Assembly: GCF_020819595.1 (NCBI RefSeq)
Contig: NZ_JAJHNP010000015.1
Coordinates: 62,001 to 126,000, forward strand
DNA: 64,000 nt
DNA from: Streptomyces barringtoniae
GTDB lineage: Bacteria; Actinomycetota; Actinomycetes; Streptomycetales; Streptomycetaceae
Reading direction: 5' to 3'
In this document: positions 54,295-63,137 of the stretch, piece after piece
How the letters are laid out: the number at the start of each line of letters is the position of its first letter
Position numbering within the stretch: position 1 is the first letter of the stretch
Notes under the pieces: model-generated
The model's database searches: none
Told to the model about the DNA's origin: nothing
The model's input: the letters and a program-made list of their open reading frames with translations, nothing else
Made by a program: the position numbers and the translations under genes

Positions 54295-55574
54295 CGCGTC
54301 AGAGTCAGCGCGGCCACCGCCGCCGCCACCGCGCACGCGGCCAGTACCGTGCCGGTGCCCATCAACCGGGTGACCGGCACCCGTACGCCGTACGCATGGC
54401 AGCGCTCGTACCACAGCAGCGTGGCCAGGGACGCCCACGGTGTGATCACGGGGCCGGCGTTGGTGCCGATCAGCAGGGCGAGGAGCTGGTCGTGGTTGCC
54501 CACGGGGACGGCCGCCTCCCCGGCCAGGTACACCGGGAGGTTGTTGAGGGCGTTGGACAGGCCGCCGCCGACCGCCGCCGCGCGGAACAGGCCGAGCGGG
54601 CCGCCGTCGGTGCCGACCGCCGAGGCCAGCAGGTGGTGCAGCCCGTGCGCGTTGACCGTCTCCACCACGAGGAACATGCCGGGGACCATCACCAGCAGCC
54701 GCCAGGGGACGAGCGAGAGGCGGATCGCCGACCGGTCGCGGACCGTGAACGCGGCCACGGCGACCAGCGCCGTCGTCCCGGACGCCATCCACAGCGGTAC
54801 GTCGGCCACCAGGATGGCCAGCAGAAAGCCGGCGCAGGCGAGCGCGCAGGCGCGGAACAGCACCGGGTCGGCGGGGCGGTGCACGGCGGGCGGCACATAG
54901 CGGTCGGCGGTGTCCGCCCGCACGTCCGCCGCGCGCGCCGCACCCGGCCCCGACAGCGCCATGTCCGCCATCAAGCCGGATCCGTCGACCACCGGCCCCC
55001 CACGCCTGCCCCGCCGCCAGAAGAACAGCCACAAACAAGCCATCGTCACGGCCAGTGCCGCGAGTTGCGGTGCCCACATCCGTCCCGCCAGGCCCAGCGG
55101 GGACAGCGCGACCCGGTTGGCGGCCAGCAGGTTCGTCAGGTTGGACACCGGCAGGAGAAGACTCGCCGTGTTGGCCAGCCACACCGTCGTCATCGCCAGC
55201 GGCACCGGTGCGATGCCCACCCGGGAGGCGAGCGCCAGCATCACCGGAGTCAGCAGGACGGCCGTCGTGTCCAGGTTCAGGGCGATCGTCGTGACCGACG
55301 CGAACAGCACGCACAGCAGGAACAGCAGCGGATAGCTGCCCCGCCCGGCCCGCGCCACCCGCGCCGCGATCACGTCGAACACCTCGGCCCTGCTGGTGAG
55401 TTCGGCCAGCACGATCACCGTGCCCAGGAAGGCCAGCAGCGGGGCGATGCGGATCATCGCCTCGGACGCGGAACCCGTCGGCAGCAATCCCGTGGCCACG
55501 CACAGCAGTCCGGCCGCCAGCAGACCGACCGCCACCCGGTCGAGGACATGCAGACGCAGCAGTAAGGCACGCAC
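54291..55574 (-). CDS. ArsB/NhaD-type (SLC13-like) membrane permease with TTA codon
   Basis: A 427-residue protein with about 11 membrane helices. GGGLSNALNNLPVYLAGEA and NLDTTAVLLTPVML match the ion-transporter (ArsB/NhaD/CitM) superfamily. GTG 55574 is the likely start (VRALLLRLHVLDRV). The fourth codon is TTA, so full expression may need the bldA tRNA. The transported ion or acid is unknown. It runs divergent to the TIR-NACHT gene with 101 bases between. Confidence 0.85.
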   Translation of the reverse strand: MRALLLRLHVLDRVAVGLLAAGLLCVATGLLPTGSASEAMIRIAPLLAFLGTVIVLAELTSRAEVFDVIAARVARAGRGSYPLLFLLCVLFASVTTIALNLDTTAVLLTPVMLALASRVGIAPVPLAMTTVWLANTASLLLPVSNLTNLLAANRVALSPLGLAGRMWAPQLAALAVTMACLWLFFWRRGRRGGPVVDGSGLMADMALSGPGAARAADVRADTADRYVPPAVHRPADPVLFRACALACAGFLLAILVADVPLWMASGTTALVAVAAFTVRDRSAIRLSLVPWRLLVMVPGMFLVVETVNAHGLHHLLASAVGTDGGPLGLFRAAAVGGGLSNALNNLPVYLAGEAAVPVGNHDQLLALLIGTNAGPVITPWASLATLLWYERCHAYGVRVPVTRLMGTGTVLAACAVAAAVAALTLTR

Positions 55575-55675
55575 GGTTGGAAGGGTCGCACGTTTGTGCG
55601 TCGCTGTGACCAGGGTGCCGGCGAACGCCTCGAAACGACCGGTCTCCGCCTCTCTTTTCACGGCATCATCAATAC

Positions 55676-58600
55676 ATGGTGGCTCGTCAGAACACCCCGG
55701 GGGACACCGGGCCATTGGACTTCTTCATCAGTTACTCGCCGGCGGACGAACGCTGGGCGTCCTGGATCGCCTGGACCCTGGAGGAGGCCGGGTACCGGAC
55801 GGTCCTGCAGGCCTGGGACTTCGTGCCGGGCACGAACTTCGTCGACTTCATGGACCGGGGCGTGAGCGAGTCCGCCGCCGTCATCGCCGTACTGTCCCGG
55901 AACTACGAGCGCTCGCGCTACGGTCGGATGGAGTGGCAGGCCGCGCTGCGGGCCGACCCGGACGCGCCGGAGCGGCGGCTGCTCACCGTACGGGTCGAGG
56001 ACATCCCGGTGGAGGGGCTGCTGGCCACCATCACCTATGTGGACCTGGTGCCGGTCGCCGATCCGGCGGCGGCCCGGGAGCTGCTGCTCGCGCGGGTCCG
56101 GCAGGCCCTGGACGGGCGGGCCCGGCCCAGCCTGCCGCCCGGCTATCCGGGTGGTGCGAACGGCCGTCCCGTGCCCGCCGTCCCGGCGGCACCGAGTCCC
56201 GGGCGGCCGCTCGGCGGGCCCGGGTGGGCGGGGCGCCGCAGACCCGCCGCGCCGCCGTCGTACCCGCGCTTGTCCGGGGCGGAGCGGGAGCGGGACGCGG
56301 TCACCGTGCTCCAGCTGGCCGGGCCCGCCTTCGGCCGGGGGCAGGAGCCCGCCGAGTTGCAGGCGGCGATCTGGGGCGACCTGGTGGAGCTGGCGGACTC
56401 GGGGGCGCCCTCGCCCGATCTGCTGGTCGTGACCGGGGATCTCACCGCTTCCGGCAGCCGGCGCGAGTTCGAGCAGGCCCTCGCCTTCCTCACCGGGCTG
56501 CGGGCCCTGCTCGGGCTCGAACCGCACCGGGTCGCCCTCGTCCCCGGCGGCCAGGACGTCAACCAGGCCGCATGCCACGCCTACTTCAGCACCTGCGAGG
56601 CCGACGAGATGCCGCCCCGGCCGCCGTACTGGCCCAAGTGGCGGCACTTCGTCCGGCTGTTCCAGGAGCTGTACCAGGGGCTCGACGTCGTCTTCGACAG
56701 CGATCAGCCGTGGACCCTCTTCCCCGTGCCGGAGCTGCACACCGTGGTCGCGGGGCTCAACTCCTCCATGGCCTACAGCCATCGGCGCGAGGACCAGTAC
56801 GGGCTGATCGGGCGCGAGCAGGCCGCCTGGTTCGCGCAGGCGCTGCGGCCGCACGAGACCGAGGAGTGGCTGAGGATCGGGGTCGTACGGCACTCGCCCG
56901 GTGCCGCCCGCGTGGCCGCCCCCGGCGTGCGGCGTGCCGGTACGGCCGCCCTGGACGGTGCCGGGCCGCTCCGCGACACCGATGTGCTGAGCCGGCTGAC
57001 CGCGCCCCGGCTTCATCTGCTGCTGCACGGTCCGGCCGACCCCGGTGCCGCGCTGCCCGCGCTGGCCACCGGCTCCGGCGAGGTGCCGGTGATCGGCGGT
57101 GGGCGGCCCGGCGCGCACCAGCTGGTGCGGGTCGGCCGGGAGGGGCTGGCCGTGTGGGAGGGGCCGGGGGAGCCGCGGCGGCGGGCGGTCCAGTGGCGGC
57201 GGGCCGACCGTGCCTTCGGGCCGCAGGCCACGCCCGCCGACGACCGCGACCGCACTCCCGCGCCCGCCCCCGAACCCGAGCCGCGAGCCGTACAGACCCC
57301 TGCCGAGATCCTGCTCGCCCGGGTCGCCGAGGTCTGCCGCACCCGGCACGAGGGCGCCCAGATCCGCCCGGTGGACGGGCCGGTGCCGCAACTGCTCGTC
57401 ACCTGGAGCCAGTCGGGCTTCGTACGGCAGCAGCGGGTGGCGGTCCACATCGGCACCCCGACCGCGCAGGACGTCGACCGGTTCGTGGTCCTCGTGCACG
57501 CCGCCGACGCCGAGGCGGAGGCCGAACTCGTCCACGACGGGCCGCCGCCCGCACGCGAGCTGCGCGACGCGGCCCGGCGGCGCGGCGTCCGCGTGCGCAG
57601 CTTCACCGAGTTCCAGGGGCTGCTGGACCTGCGCGGCTATGTCGCGGGGCAGAGCGAGCGGCTGCGCACCGACCCCCGCTATCCCCCGGGCATGTACCTG
57701 CCGCAGCGGTACCGGGAGGTGGAGCGCCTCGACGCCGAGGACCGCGACGGGCTGGTCGATGAGATGCTGCGGCTGCTCGACTCCGACCAGGGGCGCTTCC
57801 TGCTGCTCCTCGGCGACTTCGGGCACGGCAAGACCTTCGCGCTGCGCGAGCTGGCCCGCCGGATCCCCGGTGAACTGCCGCACCTCGTCCCGCTGTTGAT
57901 CGAACTGCACGCCCTCGACCGGGCCTATTCCTTCGAGGGTCTCGTCGCCGCGCACCTCGCCGCCCACGGCGTCGACAACATCGATCTGCGGGCCTTCAGG
58001 TACATGCTCCAGCAGGGGCGGATCGTGCTGCTCTTCGACGGCTTCGACGAACTCGTCAACCAGGTGACGTACGACCGCGCCGCCGAACGCCTCCAGGTGC
58101 TGCTGGACTCCGCCGTGGACAGCGCCAAGATCCTGGTCAGCAGCCGTACCCAGCACTTCCGCTCCCAGGGCCAGGTGCTCACCGCGCTCGGCGAACGCGT
58201 CGGGCTGCTCCCGCACCGCCGGGTGCTGGCCGTGCAGGAGTTCAGCGCGCAGCAGATCCGCGCCTATCTGGTCAACCGCTACGAGGGCGACGAACGCGCC
58301 GCCGACCACCGGATCCGGCTGCTGGACGCCATCCCCGACCTGCTCGCCCTGTGCCGCAACCCCCGGCTGCTCGGTTTCGTCGCCGACCTCGACGACGACC
58401 GGCTGCGCGCGGTCGCGGGCGCCGGGCGCGCCCTCAGCCCCGCCGGACTGTACGAGGAGGTGCTCACCGCCTGGCTGGGCTTCGAGGCGCAGCGCGGCAG
58501 CGGCAGCCCCGGCCGGGCGCCCGGGCTGTCCCTGGAGCAGCTGTGGGACGCGGTCACCGCGCTCGCGCTACGGCTGTGGGAGAGCGGGCAGGACTCGCTG

Positions 58601-61507
58601 CGCCTCGACGAGCTGACCGATGTCGCCGAGACCCTGACCGGGCTCGCGGACGCCCGGCTGTCGGTGCCGCAGACCGCCCACGCCATCGGCTCCGGCAGCC
58701 TGCTGGTGCGCAGCGACGACGGCGTGTTCCGGTTCATCCACGGCTCGGTGGTGGAGTGGCTGGTCGCCCGGGAGTGCGCCCGCAGGATCACCGACGGCGA
58801 CAGCGGCCTGCTGGCCCGGCGACAGCTCAGCCAGCTCGCGGTCGAGTTCCTGTGCGACCTCGCCGACCACCGGATCTGCCAGGCCTGGGCCGAGCGGGAG
58901 CTGTCCGGCACCGCCTCGGACGCCTCCGTGGACGCCACCCGCGCCAATGCCGTGAAGATCCTCGGCCGGCTCCGCGTGCCCGCCCACACCGATCTGCGCG
59001 GCGCCGCCCTGGCCGGGGAGGACCTGTCCCACCGCGACTTCTCCGGGGTGGACCTCACCCGCGCCGACCTCACCGACGCCCGGCTGGTCCGCGCCAACCT
59101 CTCCGGCGCCGTCCTGCGCGGCGCCCGGCTGACCGGGGCCCGGCTCGACGGCGCCGATCTGACCGGCGCCGACCTGCGCGGCGCCGACCTCGGCCGGGCC
59201 CGGCTGATCGGCACCGACCTGACCGGCGCCCGGGTGGCGGGCGGCCGGTGGCGGCGGGCGGCGCTGATCTCGGCGACCACCGGCCCCCTGGACCGCAGCC
59301 CCGAGCTGGCCACCGCCGCGATCGCGCCCGGCATGGCCGTCGACTCCGGCTTCCGGCCCTCCGCGGTCGGTGTGCCGTACGGCTTCGACATGCGCACCAG
59401 CCGGCTGCCCGAACCCATCTCCTACAGCCCCGACGGCGAACTGCTCGCCGTCGGCAGCGAGGACGGCGGGGTCCTGGTCTGCGAGGCCGCCACCGGCATC
59501 CCCCTGCGCACCCTCCAGGGCCACACCGGCCGGGTCTACGCCGTCAAGTTCCGCGGCCGCGTCCTGGCCACCGGCAGCGCCGACGGCACCGTACGCCTGT
59601 GGGACCCGGTCTCCGGCCTCTGTCCGCACCGGCTGGAGATCCACGCCGACGGCGTCTGGCCGGTCGTCCTCGACGCCGAGGGCGCCCTGCTGGCCACCGG
59701 CGACGCCGATGGCGTGGTCACCGTCTGGGACACCGCCTCGGGCACCGCGCTGCACCGGCTGCCCGGCCACTCCGCGCCCGTCTACACCGTGTCGTTCGGG
59801 CCTGGCGGCACCACCCTGGTCACCGGGGACGCCTCCGGCGCCGTACGGCTGTGGGACCTGGGCAGCGGGCGGCAGACCGGCGAACTGGCCGGCCATCGCG
59901 GCGCGGTGTACCGGGCACGGTTCGGCCCGGACGGCACCGTGCTGGCCACCACCGACCAGGGCGACGAGCGCCACGGCGGCACCGTACGGGTGTGGGACCT
60001 CGCCACCGGGACCCGGCGGCACGAGTTCACCGGGCACTCCGGCCGCGTCTACACCCTGGACTTCCACCCCGGCGGCACCCTGCTGGTCAGCGGTGACACC
60101 GAAGGGGAGGTACGGCTGTGGGACCTGGCCGGCGGGCGCTCCGCCGGGCTGCTCGGCGGCTGCCGCGGGGCCGTGTACCAGGTGCTGTTCGACCCCGACG
60201 GGAGCCTGCTCGCCGCCGGGGACAGCGCCGGGGTGGTCCGGCTGTGGCGGATCGAGCCGGAGGCCGACCCGGTCGCGGCGCCGCTGAACCGGCAGCCCGC
60301 CGAGCACCGCGGCTCGGTGTGGGTGTGCAAGTTCCGCCCGCACGGCGACACGCCCTCTCAAGGAGCCGGCGCGCTGCTGGTGACCGGCGGCAACGACGGT
60401 GTCGTACGGCTGTGGGATCCGGCCACCGGCCAGGGCCGGCGCATCCTGCGCGGCCACGGGCGGCGGATCGCCACCCTGTCCTTCAGCGCCGACGGCGCGC
60501 TGCTGGCGGCCGGCGGCAACGACGGCGTGATCCGGGTGTGGCAGTCCGCCTCCGGCCGGCGGCTGCGCGAACTGACCGGCCAGAGCGACCGCCTGGTCTC
60601 GGCGGTGTTCGGCCCCGCCGGCCCCCTGCTGGCCACCGCGAGCAGCGACGGCGACCTGTACCTGTGGAACGCGGCCACCGGCGAGTACCAGCGCGAACTC
60701 GACGTGGAGACCGACCATGTGTGGGCGGAGGCGTTCAGCGCCGACGGCGAACTCCTCGCCACCGCCAACGACGACGACACGGTCCGGCTGTGGTACCGGG
60801 CAACCGGGGCGCACGTCGCCACGATCACCGAGCACTACGGACGCGTTCGCGCGATCGCCTTCCGGTCCGACGGCGCGGTCCTGGCCACCGGGTGCGACGA
60901 CCGCAAGGTGCGGATCTGGGACATGGACGGCCGCCGCCTCACCGCCGAACTCGACGGCCACGCCGACCGGGTGTACGCCGTGGCCTTCGCCCCCAACGGC
61001 TCCTGGCTGGCCAGCGCCTCCTGGGACGGCACGGCGGTGATCTGGAAGGACGGCGAGGCCGACCACCGGCTGACCGGCCACACCGGCAAGCTCTGGACGG
61101 CGGCGGTGCATCCGTCGAGGCCCTTGCTGGCGACGGCGGGCGACGACCGGACCGTCCGCCTGTGGAACCCGGACACCGGCGAGGAGACGGCTGTCCTGAC
61201 GGGCCACACCGGCCGGATCCTCGCGGTGGCCTTCAGCCCCGACGGCTCCCTGCTGGCCAGCGGCGGCGAGGACGGCACGGTACGGCTGTGGAACGTGCCG
61301 GCCGACGGCCCGGCCACCCTGCGGGTCACCCTGGTCGGCATGCCCGGCGGCTGGGCGGCGCTGTCCGCGTCCGGTGGCTACAAGTACGAGGGAGACGTGA
61401 CGGGCGAGTTCTGGCACGCGGTCGGCATGTGCCGCTTCGAACCGGGGGAACTGGACGGCCATGTGCCGGGGGTGTGGCAGGTGCCGCTGGACGACCCGCT
61501 GGGGTGA
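55676..61507 (+). CDS. TIR-pseudophosphoesterase-NACHT-pentapeptide-WD40 STAND protein
   Basis: A 1943-residue multidomain protein. Residues 15-140 form a TIR domain (DFFISYSPADE, catalytic-type Glu86 in RYGRMEW). About 208-455 resemble a calcineurin-like phosphoesterase but with catalytic motifs lost. A 540-660 region is uncharacterised. The NACHT-type NTPase has Walker A GDFGHGKT (713-720) and Walker B IVLLFDGFDEL (Asp788, Asp791). Pentapeptide repeats lie at about 1107-1186, then 15 WD40 repeats to 1920. No ribosome-binding site precedes ATG 55676, so translation may be leaderless. By architecture it is an NLR-like STAND immune or signalling protein: WD40 sensor, NTPase switch, TIR effector. 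Confidence 0.9.
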   Translation: MVARQNTPGDTGPLDFFISYSPADERWASWIAWTLEEAGYRTVLQAWDFVPGTNFVDFMDRGVSESAAVIAVLSRNYERSRYGRMEWQAALRADPDAPERRLLTVRVEDIPVEGLLATITYVDLVPVADPAAARELLLARVRQALDGRARPSLPPGYPGGANGRPVPAVPAAPSPGRPLGGPGWAGRRRPAAPPSYPRLSGAERERDAVTVLQLAGPAFGRGQEPAELQAAIWGDLVELADSGAPSPDLLVVTGDLTASGSRREFEQALAFLTGLRALLGLEPHRVALVPGGQDVNQAACHAYFSTCEADEMPPRPPYWPKWRHFVRLFQELYQGLDVVFDSDQPWTLFPVPELHTVVAGLNSSMAYSHRREDQYGLIGREQAAWFAQALRPHETEEWLRIGVVRHSPGAARVAAPGVRRAGTAALDGAGPLRDTDVLSRLTAPRLHLLLHGPADPGAALPALATGSGEVPVIGGGRPGAHQLVRVGREGLAVWEGPGEPRRRAVQWRRADRAFGPQATPADDRDRTPAPAPEPEPRAVQTPAEILLARVAEVCRTRHEGAQIRPVDGPVPQLLVTWSQSGFVRQQRVAVHIGTPTAQDVDRFVVLVHAADAEAEAELVHDGPPPARELRDAARRRGVRVRSFTEFQGLLDLRGYVAGQSERLRTDPRYPPGMYLPQRYREVERLDAEDRDGLVDEMLRLLDSDQGRFLLLLGDFGHGKTFALRELARRIPGELPHLVPLLIELHALDRAYSFEGLVAAHLAAHGVDNIDLRAFRYMLQQGRIVLLFDGFDELVNQVTYDRAAERLQVLLDSAVDSAKILVSSRTQHFRSQGQVLTALGERVGLLPHRRVLAVQEFSAQQIRAYLVNRYEGDERAADHRIRLLDAIPDLLALCRNPRLLGFVADLDDDRLRAVAGAGRALSPAGLYEEVLTAWLGFEAQRGSGSPGRAPGLSLEQLWDAVTALALRLWESGQDSLRLDELTDVAETLTGLADARLSVPQTAHAIGSGSLLVRSDDGVFRFIHGSVVEWLVARECARRITDGDSGLLARRQLSQLAVEFLCDLADHRICQAWAERELSGTASDASVDATRANAVKILGRLRVPAHTDLRGAALAGEDLSHRDFSGVDLTRADLTDARLVRANLSGAVLRGARLTGARLDGADLTGADLRGADLGRARLIGTDLTGARVAGGRWRRAALISATTGPLDRSPELATAAIAPGMAVDSGFRPSAVGVPYGFDMRTSRLPEPISYSPDGELLAVGSEDGGVLVCEAATGIPLRTLQGHTGRVYAVKFRGRVLATGSADGTVRLWDPVSGLCPHRLEIHADGVWPVVLDAEGALLATGDADGVVTVWDTASGTALHRLPGHSAPVYTVSFGPGGTTLVTGDASGAVRLWDLGSGRQTGELAGHRGAVYRARFGPDGTVLATTDQGDERHGGTVRVWDLATGTRRHEFTGHSGRVYTLDFHPGGTLLVSGDTEGEVRLWDLAGGRSAGLLGGCRGAVYQVLFDPDGSLLAAGDSAGVVRLWRIEPEADPVAAPLNRQPAEHRGSVWVCKFRPHGDTPSQGAGALLVTGGNDGVVRLWDPATGQGRRILRGHGRRIATLSFSADGALLAAGGNDGVIRVWQSASGRRLRELTGQSDRLVSAVFGPAGPLLATASSDGDLYLWNAATGEYQRELDVETDHVWAEAFSADGELLATANDDDTVRLWYRATGAHVATITEHYGRVRAIAFRSDGAVLATGCDDRKVRIWDMDGRRLTAELDGHADRVYAVAFAPNGSWLASASWDGTAVIWKDGEADHRLTGHTGKLWTAAVHPSRPLLATAGDDRTVRLWNPDTGEETAVLTGHTGRILAVAFSPDGSLLASGGEDGTVRLWNVPADGPATLRVTLVGMPGGWAALSASGGYKYEGDVTGEFWHAVGMCRFEPGELDGHVPGVWQVPLDDPLG

Positions 61508-61531
61508 CGCCGGGCAAACGGAGGGAGGGGG

Positions 61532-61555
61532 CGCTTTTGAACACGTTCAAAAGCG
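61532..61555. promoter_or_regulatory. Palindrome CGCTTTTGAAC-AC-GTTCAAAAGCG
   Basis: Eleven-base perfect arms around a two-base centre. The inner part, TTGAACACGTTCAA, differs from the 32316-32329 palindrome only at one central base. It covers the -35 of the promoter for the next gene, so a bound repressor would block it. Confidence 0.75.
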
Positions 61556-61565
61556 GGCGTACGCT
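61537..61565 (+). promoter_or_regulatory. Housekeeping-type promoter overlapping the palindrome
   Basis: TTGAAC (61537-61542), 17 bases, then TACGCT (61560-61565) fits a vegetative promoter. Transcription would begin near 61572, the first base of the gene, so the mRNA may be leaderless; no ribosome-binding site is present. Confidence 0.6.
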
Positions 61566-61571
61566 CCTGCC

Positions 61572-62084
61572 ATGAGCGACAGAGCCGCCCTCCTCAAGGG
61601 CATTCGCGTCTGGTTGGTCCTCTTCGTGGTGTGCCTCGTCCTGAGCGGGGCCACCGCCTTCCCCCTGGTGCACGAACTGCGCTGGACCGAGAGCGCGTTG
61701 CGCGCGCTGTCCGTGCCGGGCCAGCTGCCCGGGCTCATGGCCTGGATCTCCCGGGTCCGTGACGGGCTCGACACGGCCGACGCCGACTACCCGTTCCTGC
61801 TCTACGGCACCGACTGGCTCGCCTTCGCCCACCTCGTCATCGCGGTCGCCTTCTACGGGCCGTACCGCGACCCCGTCCGCAACATCTGGGTGGTCGAGTT
61901 CGCGATGATCGCCTGCGCCGGCATCATCCCGCTCGCCCTGGTCTGCGGGCCGATCCGGGGCATCCCCTTCTGGTGGTCGCTGATCGACATGTCCTTCGGG
62001 GTGTTCGGGGTCGTCCCGCTGTACGTCGTACGGAAGAAGATCAAGCGGCTGGAGGCGCTCACGGCTGCATCGACAGCGCCGTGA
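61572..62084 (+). CDS. Four-helix membrane protein of unknown function
   Basis: A 170-residue protein with four hydrophobic segments (VWLVLFVVCLVLSGATAF, LAFAHLVIAVAFYGPY, VVEFAMIACAGIIPLALV, and SFGVFGVVPLYVV). A loop (LHELRWTE... to ...DADYPFLLYG) lies between the first two. No family is recognised. The operator and promoter directly upstream suggest a stress- or ligand-induced gene controlled by a TetR-like protein. Confidence 0.8.
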   Translation: MSDRAALLKGIRVWLVLFVVCLVLSGATAFPLVHELRWTESALRALSVPGQLPGLMAWISRVRDGLDTADADYPFLLYGTDWLAFAHLVIAVAFYGPYRDPVRNIWVVEFAMIACAGIIPLALVCGPIRGIPFWWSLIDMSFGVFGVVPLYVVRKKIKRLEALTAASTAP

Positions 62085-62167
62085 TCAGCCGCAAAAACTG
62101 TTGTCCGCCGGGCCCGCGCTCCGTCTCCTGCACGTCCCGCCTCCTCACGCACGGAGCCACCCCCCCC

Positions 62168-63137
62168 ATGCCCACCCCCACCCACAAGCGCGTCAACAAG
62201 CACCGCCTCACCCGCCGGGGCCTGTTCACCCTCGGTGGCGGGCTCGCGGCGGCCGGAGCCCTCGGCGGTGGGATCGCCGCGTTGTCCGGTGCCGGGGCCG
62301 ACGCGGCTCAGAGCACGTCGGCGAAGAAGCGGGCGTTCGCCCACCCCGGCATGCTGCACAACGCCGGCGACCTGCACCGGGCCAAGGTGCGGGTCGCCGC
62401 GGGCCGGGACCCCTGGCCGGCCGGCTGGCGGCGGCTCACCGCCAACCCGCACTCGCAGAGCACCTGGCAGGCCCGCCCGCAGGCCACCGTCTACCGCGGC
62501 ACGGGTTCCGGGCAGAACTACCCTGCCCCACCGGCCCGAGACCGGCATCACCAGCACCGGCGGCGCCCACGCCGTCATGAACCACCGCGGGGAGAGCGTG
62601 ACCCTGCGAGGCAAGGGCTATGTGCTGGTCCGCCGGCAGATCTCGCCGCAGTGCCGGGCCGGCGGCCTGGTCATGCCGGCCTGGACCGGTCTGAAGGGCA
62701 GGCTGTTCCACGTGGCCTCGGGCGGCGGCCGCCGCATGGACGACCCCCTCGGCACCGACCCCGCCGCCACCGGCATGGGCGACCCGGCCGTCGGCTACGA
62801 CGTCCTGCCGGCCGGCACCCAGCAGATGTGGCAGAACGAGTACTTCTACCTCGACGGCAGCGTCACCCTCACCCAGAACGAACGCGGCGCCGACTACGGC
62901 CTCGGTGTCTTCCCGACCACCTGGGCCGCGGCCGGGAGGGACGTCACGACCGGCCCCGCGCAGGGCGCGCGGCGGTACGGCCTGGTCCGCGACACCGGAC
63001 GCGACGACACCCCCGTCCCGCAGTACCTCACCCGCGCCACCCCGCCCGACACGGCGACGGTGCCGCAACGCTCACGGGTGCAGTGCTCCCGCGCGGCCAT
63101 GACCTCGTCGCCGTGCTCGAAGGCTGCCGGTGTCTAA
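62168..63137 (+). pseudogene. Composite remnant: alginate-lyase-like N terminus joined to an unrelated frame
   Basis: From ATG 62168 the product has a Tat signal (TRRGLFTLGGG) and the start of an alginate-lyase-family protein: FAHPGMLHNAGDLHRAKVRV, then WRRLTANPHSQSTW, up to GQNYP near 62522. The usual catalytic domain is absent. Beyond this point coding character, with clean third-position bias, is in another frame (ITSTGGAHAVMNHRGESVTL) until the stop at 63137. I interpret this as a deletion that removed the middle of a larger region, leaving two fragments. The second part's family is not recognised. Confidence 0.6.

Noticed and set aside
58990..59240. Short periodic 15-base repeats
   Set aside because: They encode pentapeptide repeats, not a regulatory array.
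59400..61330. Repeated DNA that might suggest a CRISPR or tandem repeat
   Set aside because: Repeats of about 126 bases are WD40 codons, diverged and in frame; no spacer structure.
58568..61462. 964-codon minus-strand frame opposite the WD40 region
   Set aside because: Complement of repeat codons; composition is Gly/Val/Gln-rich and periodic with the sense repeats.
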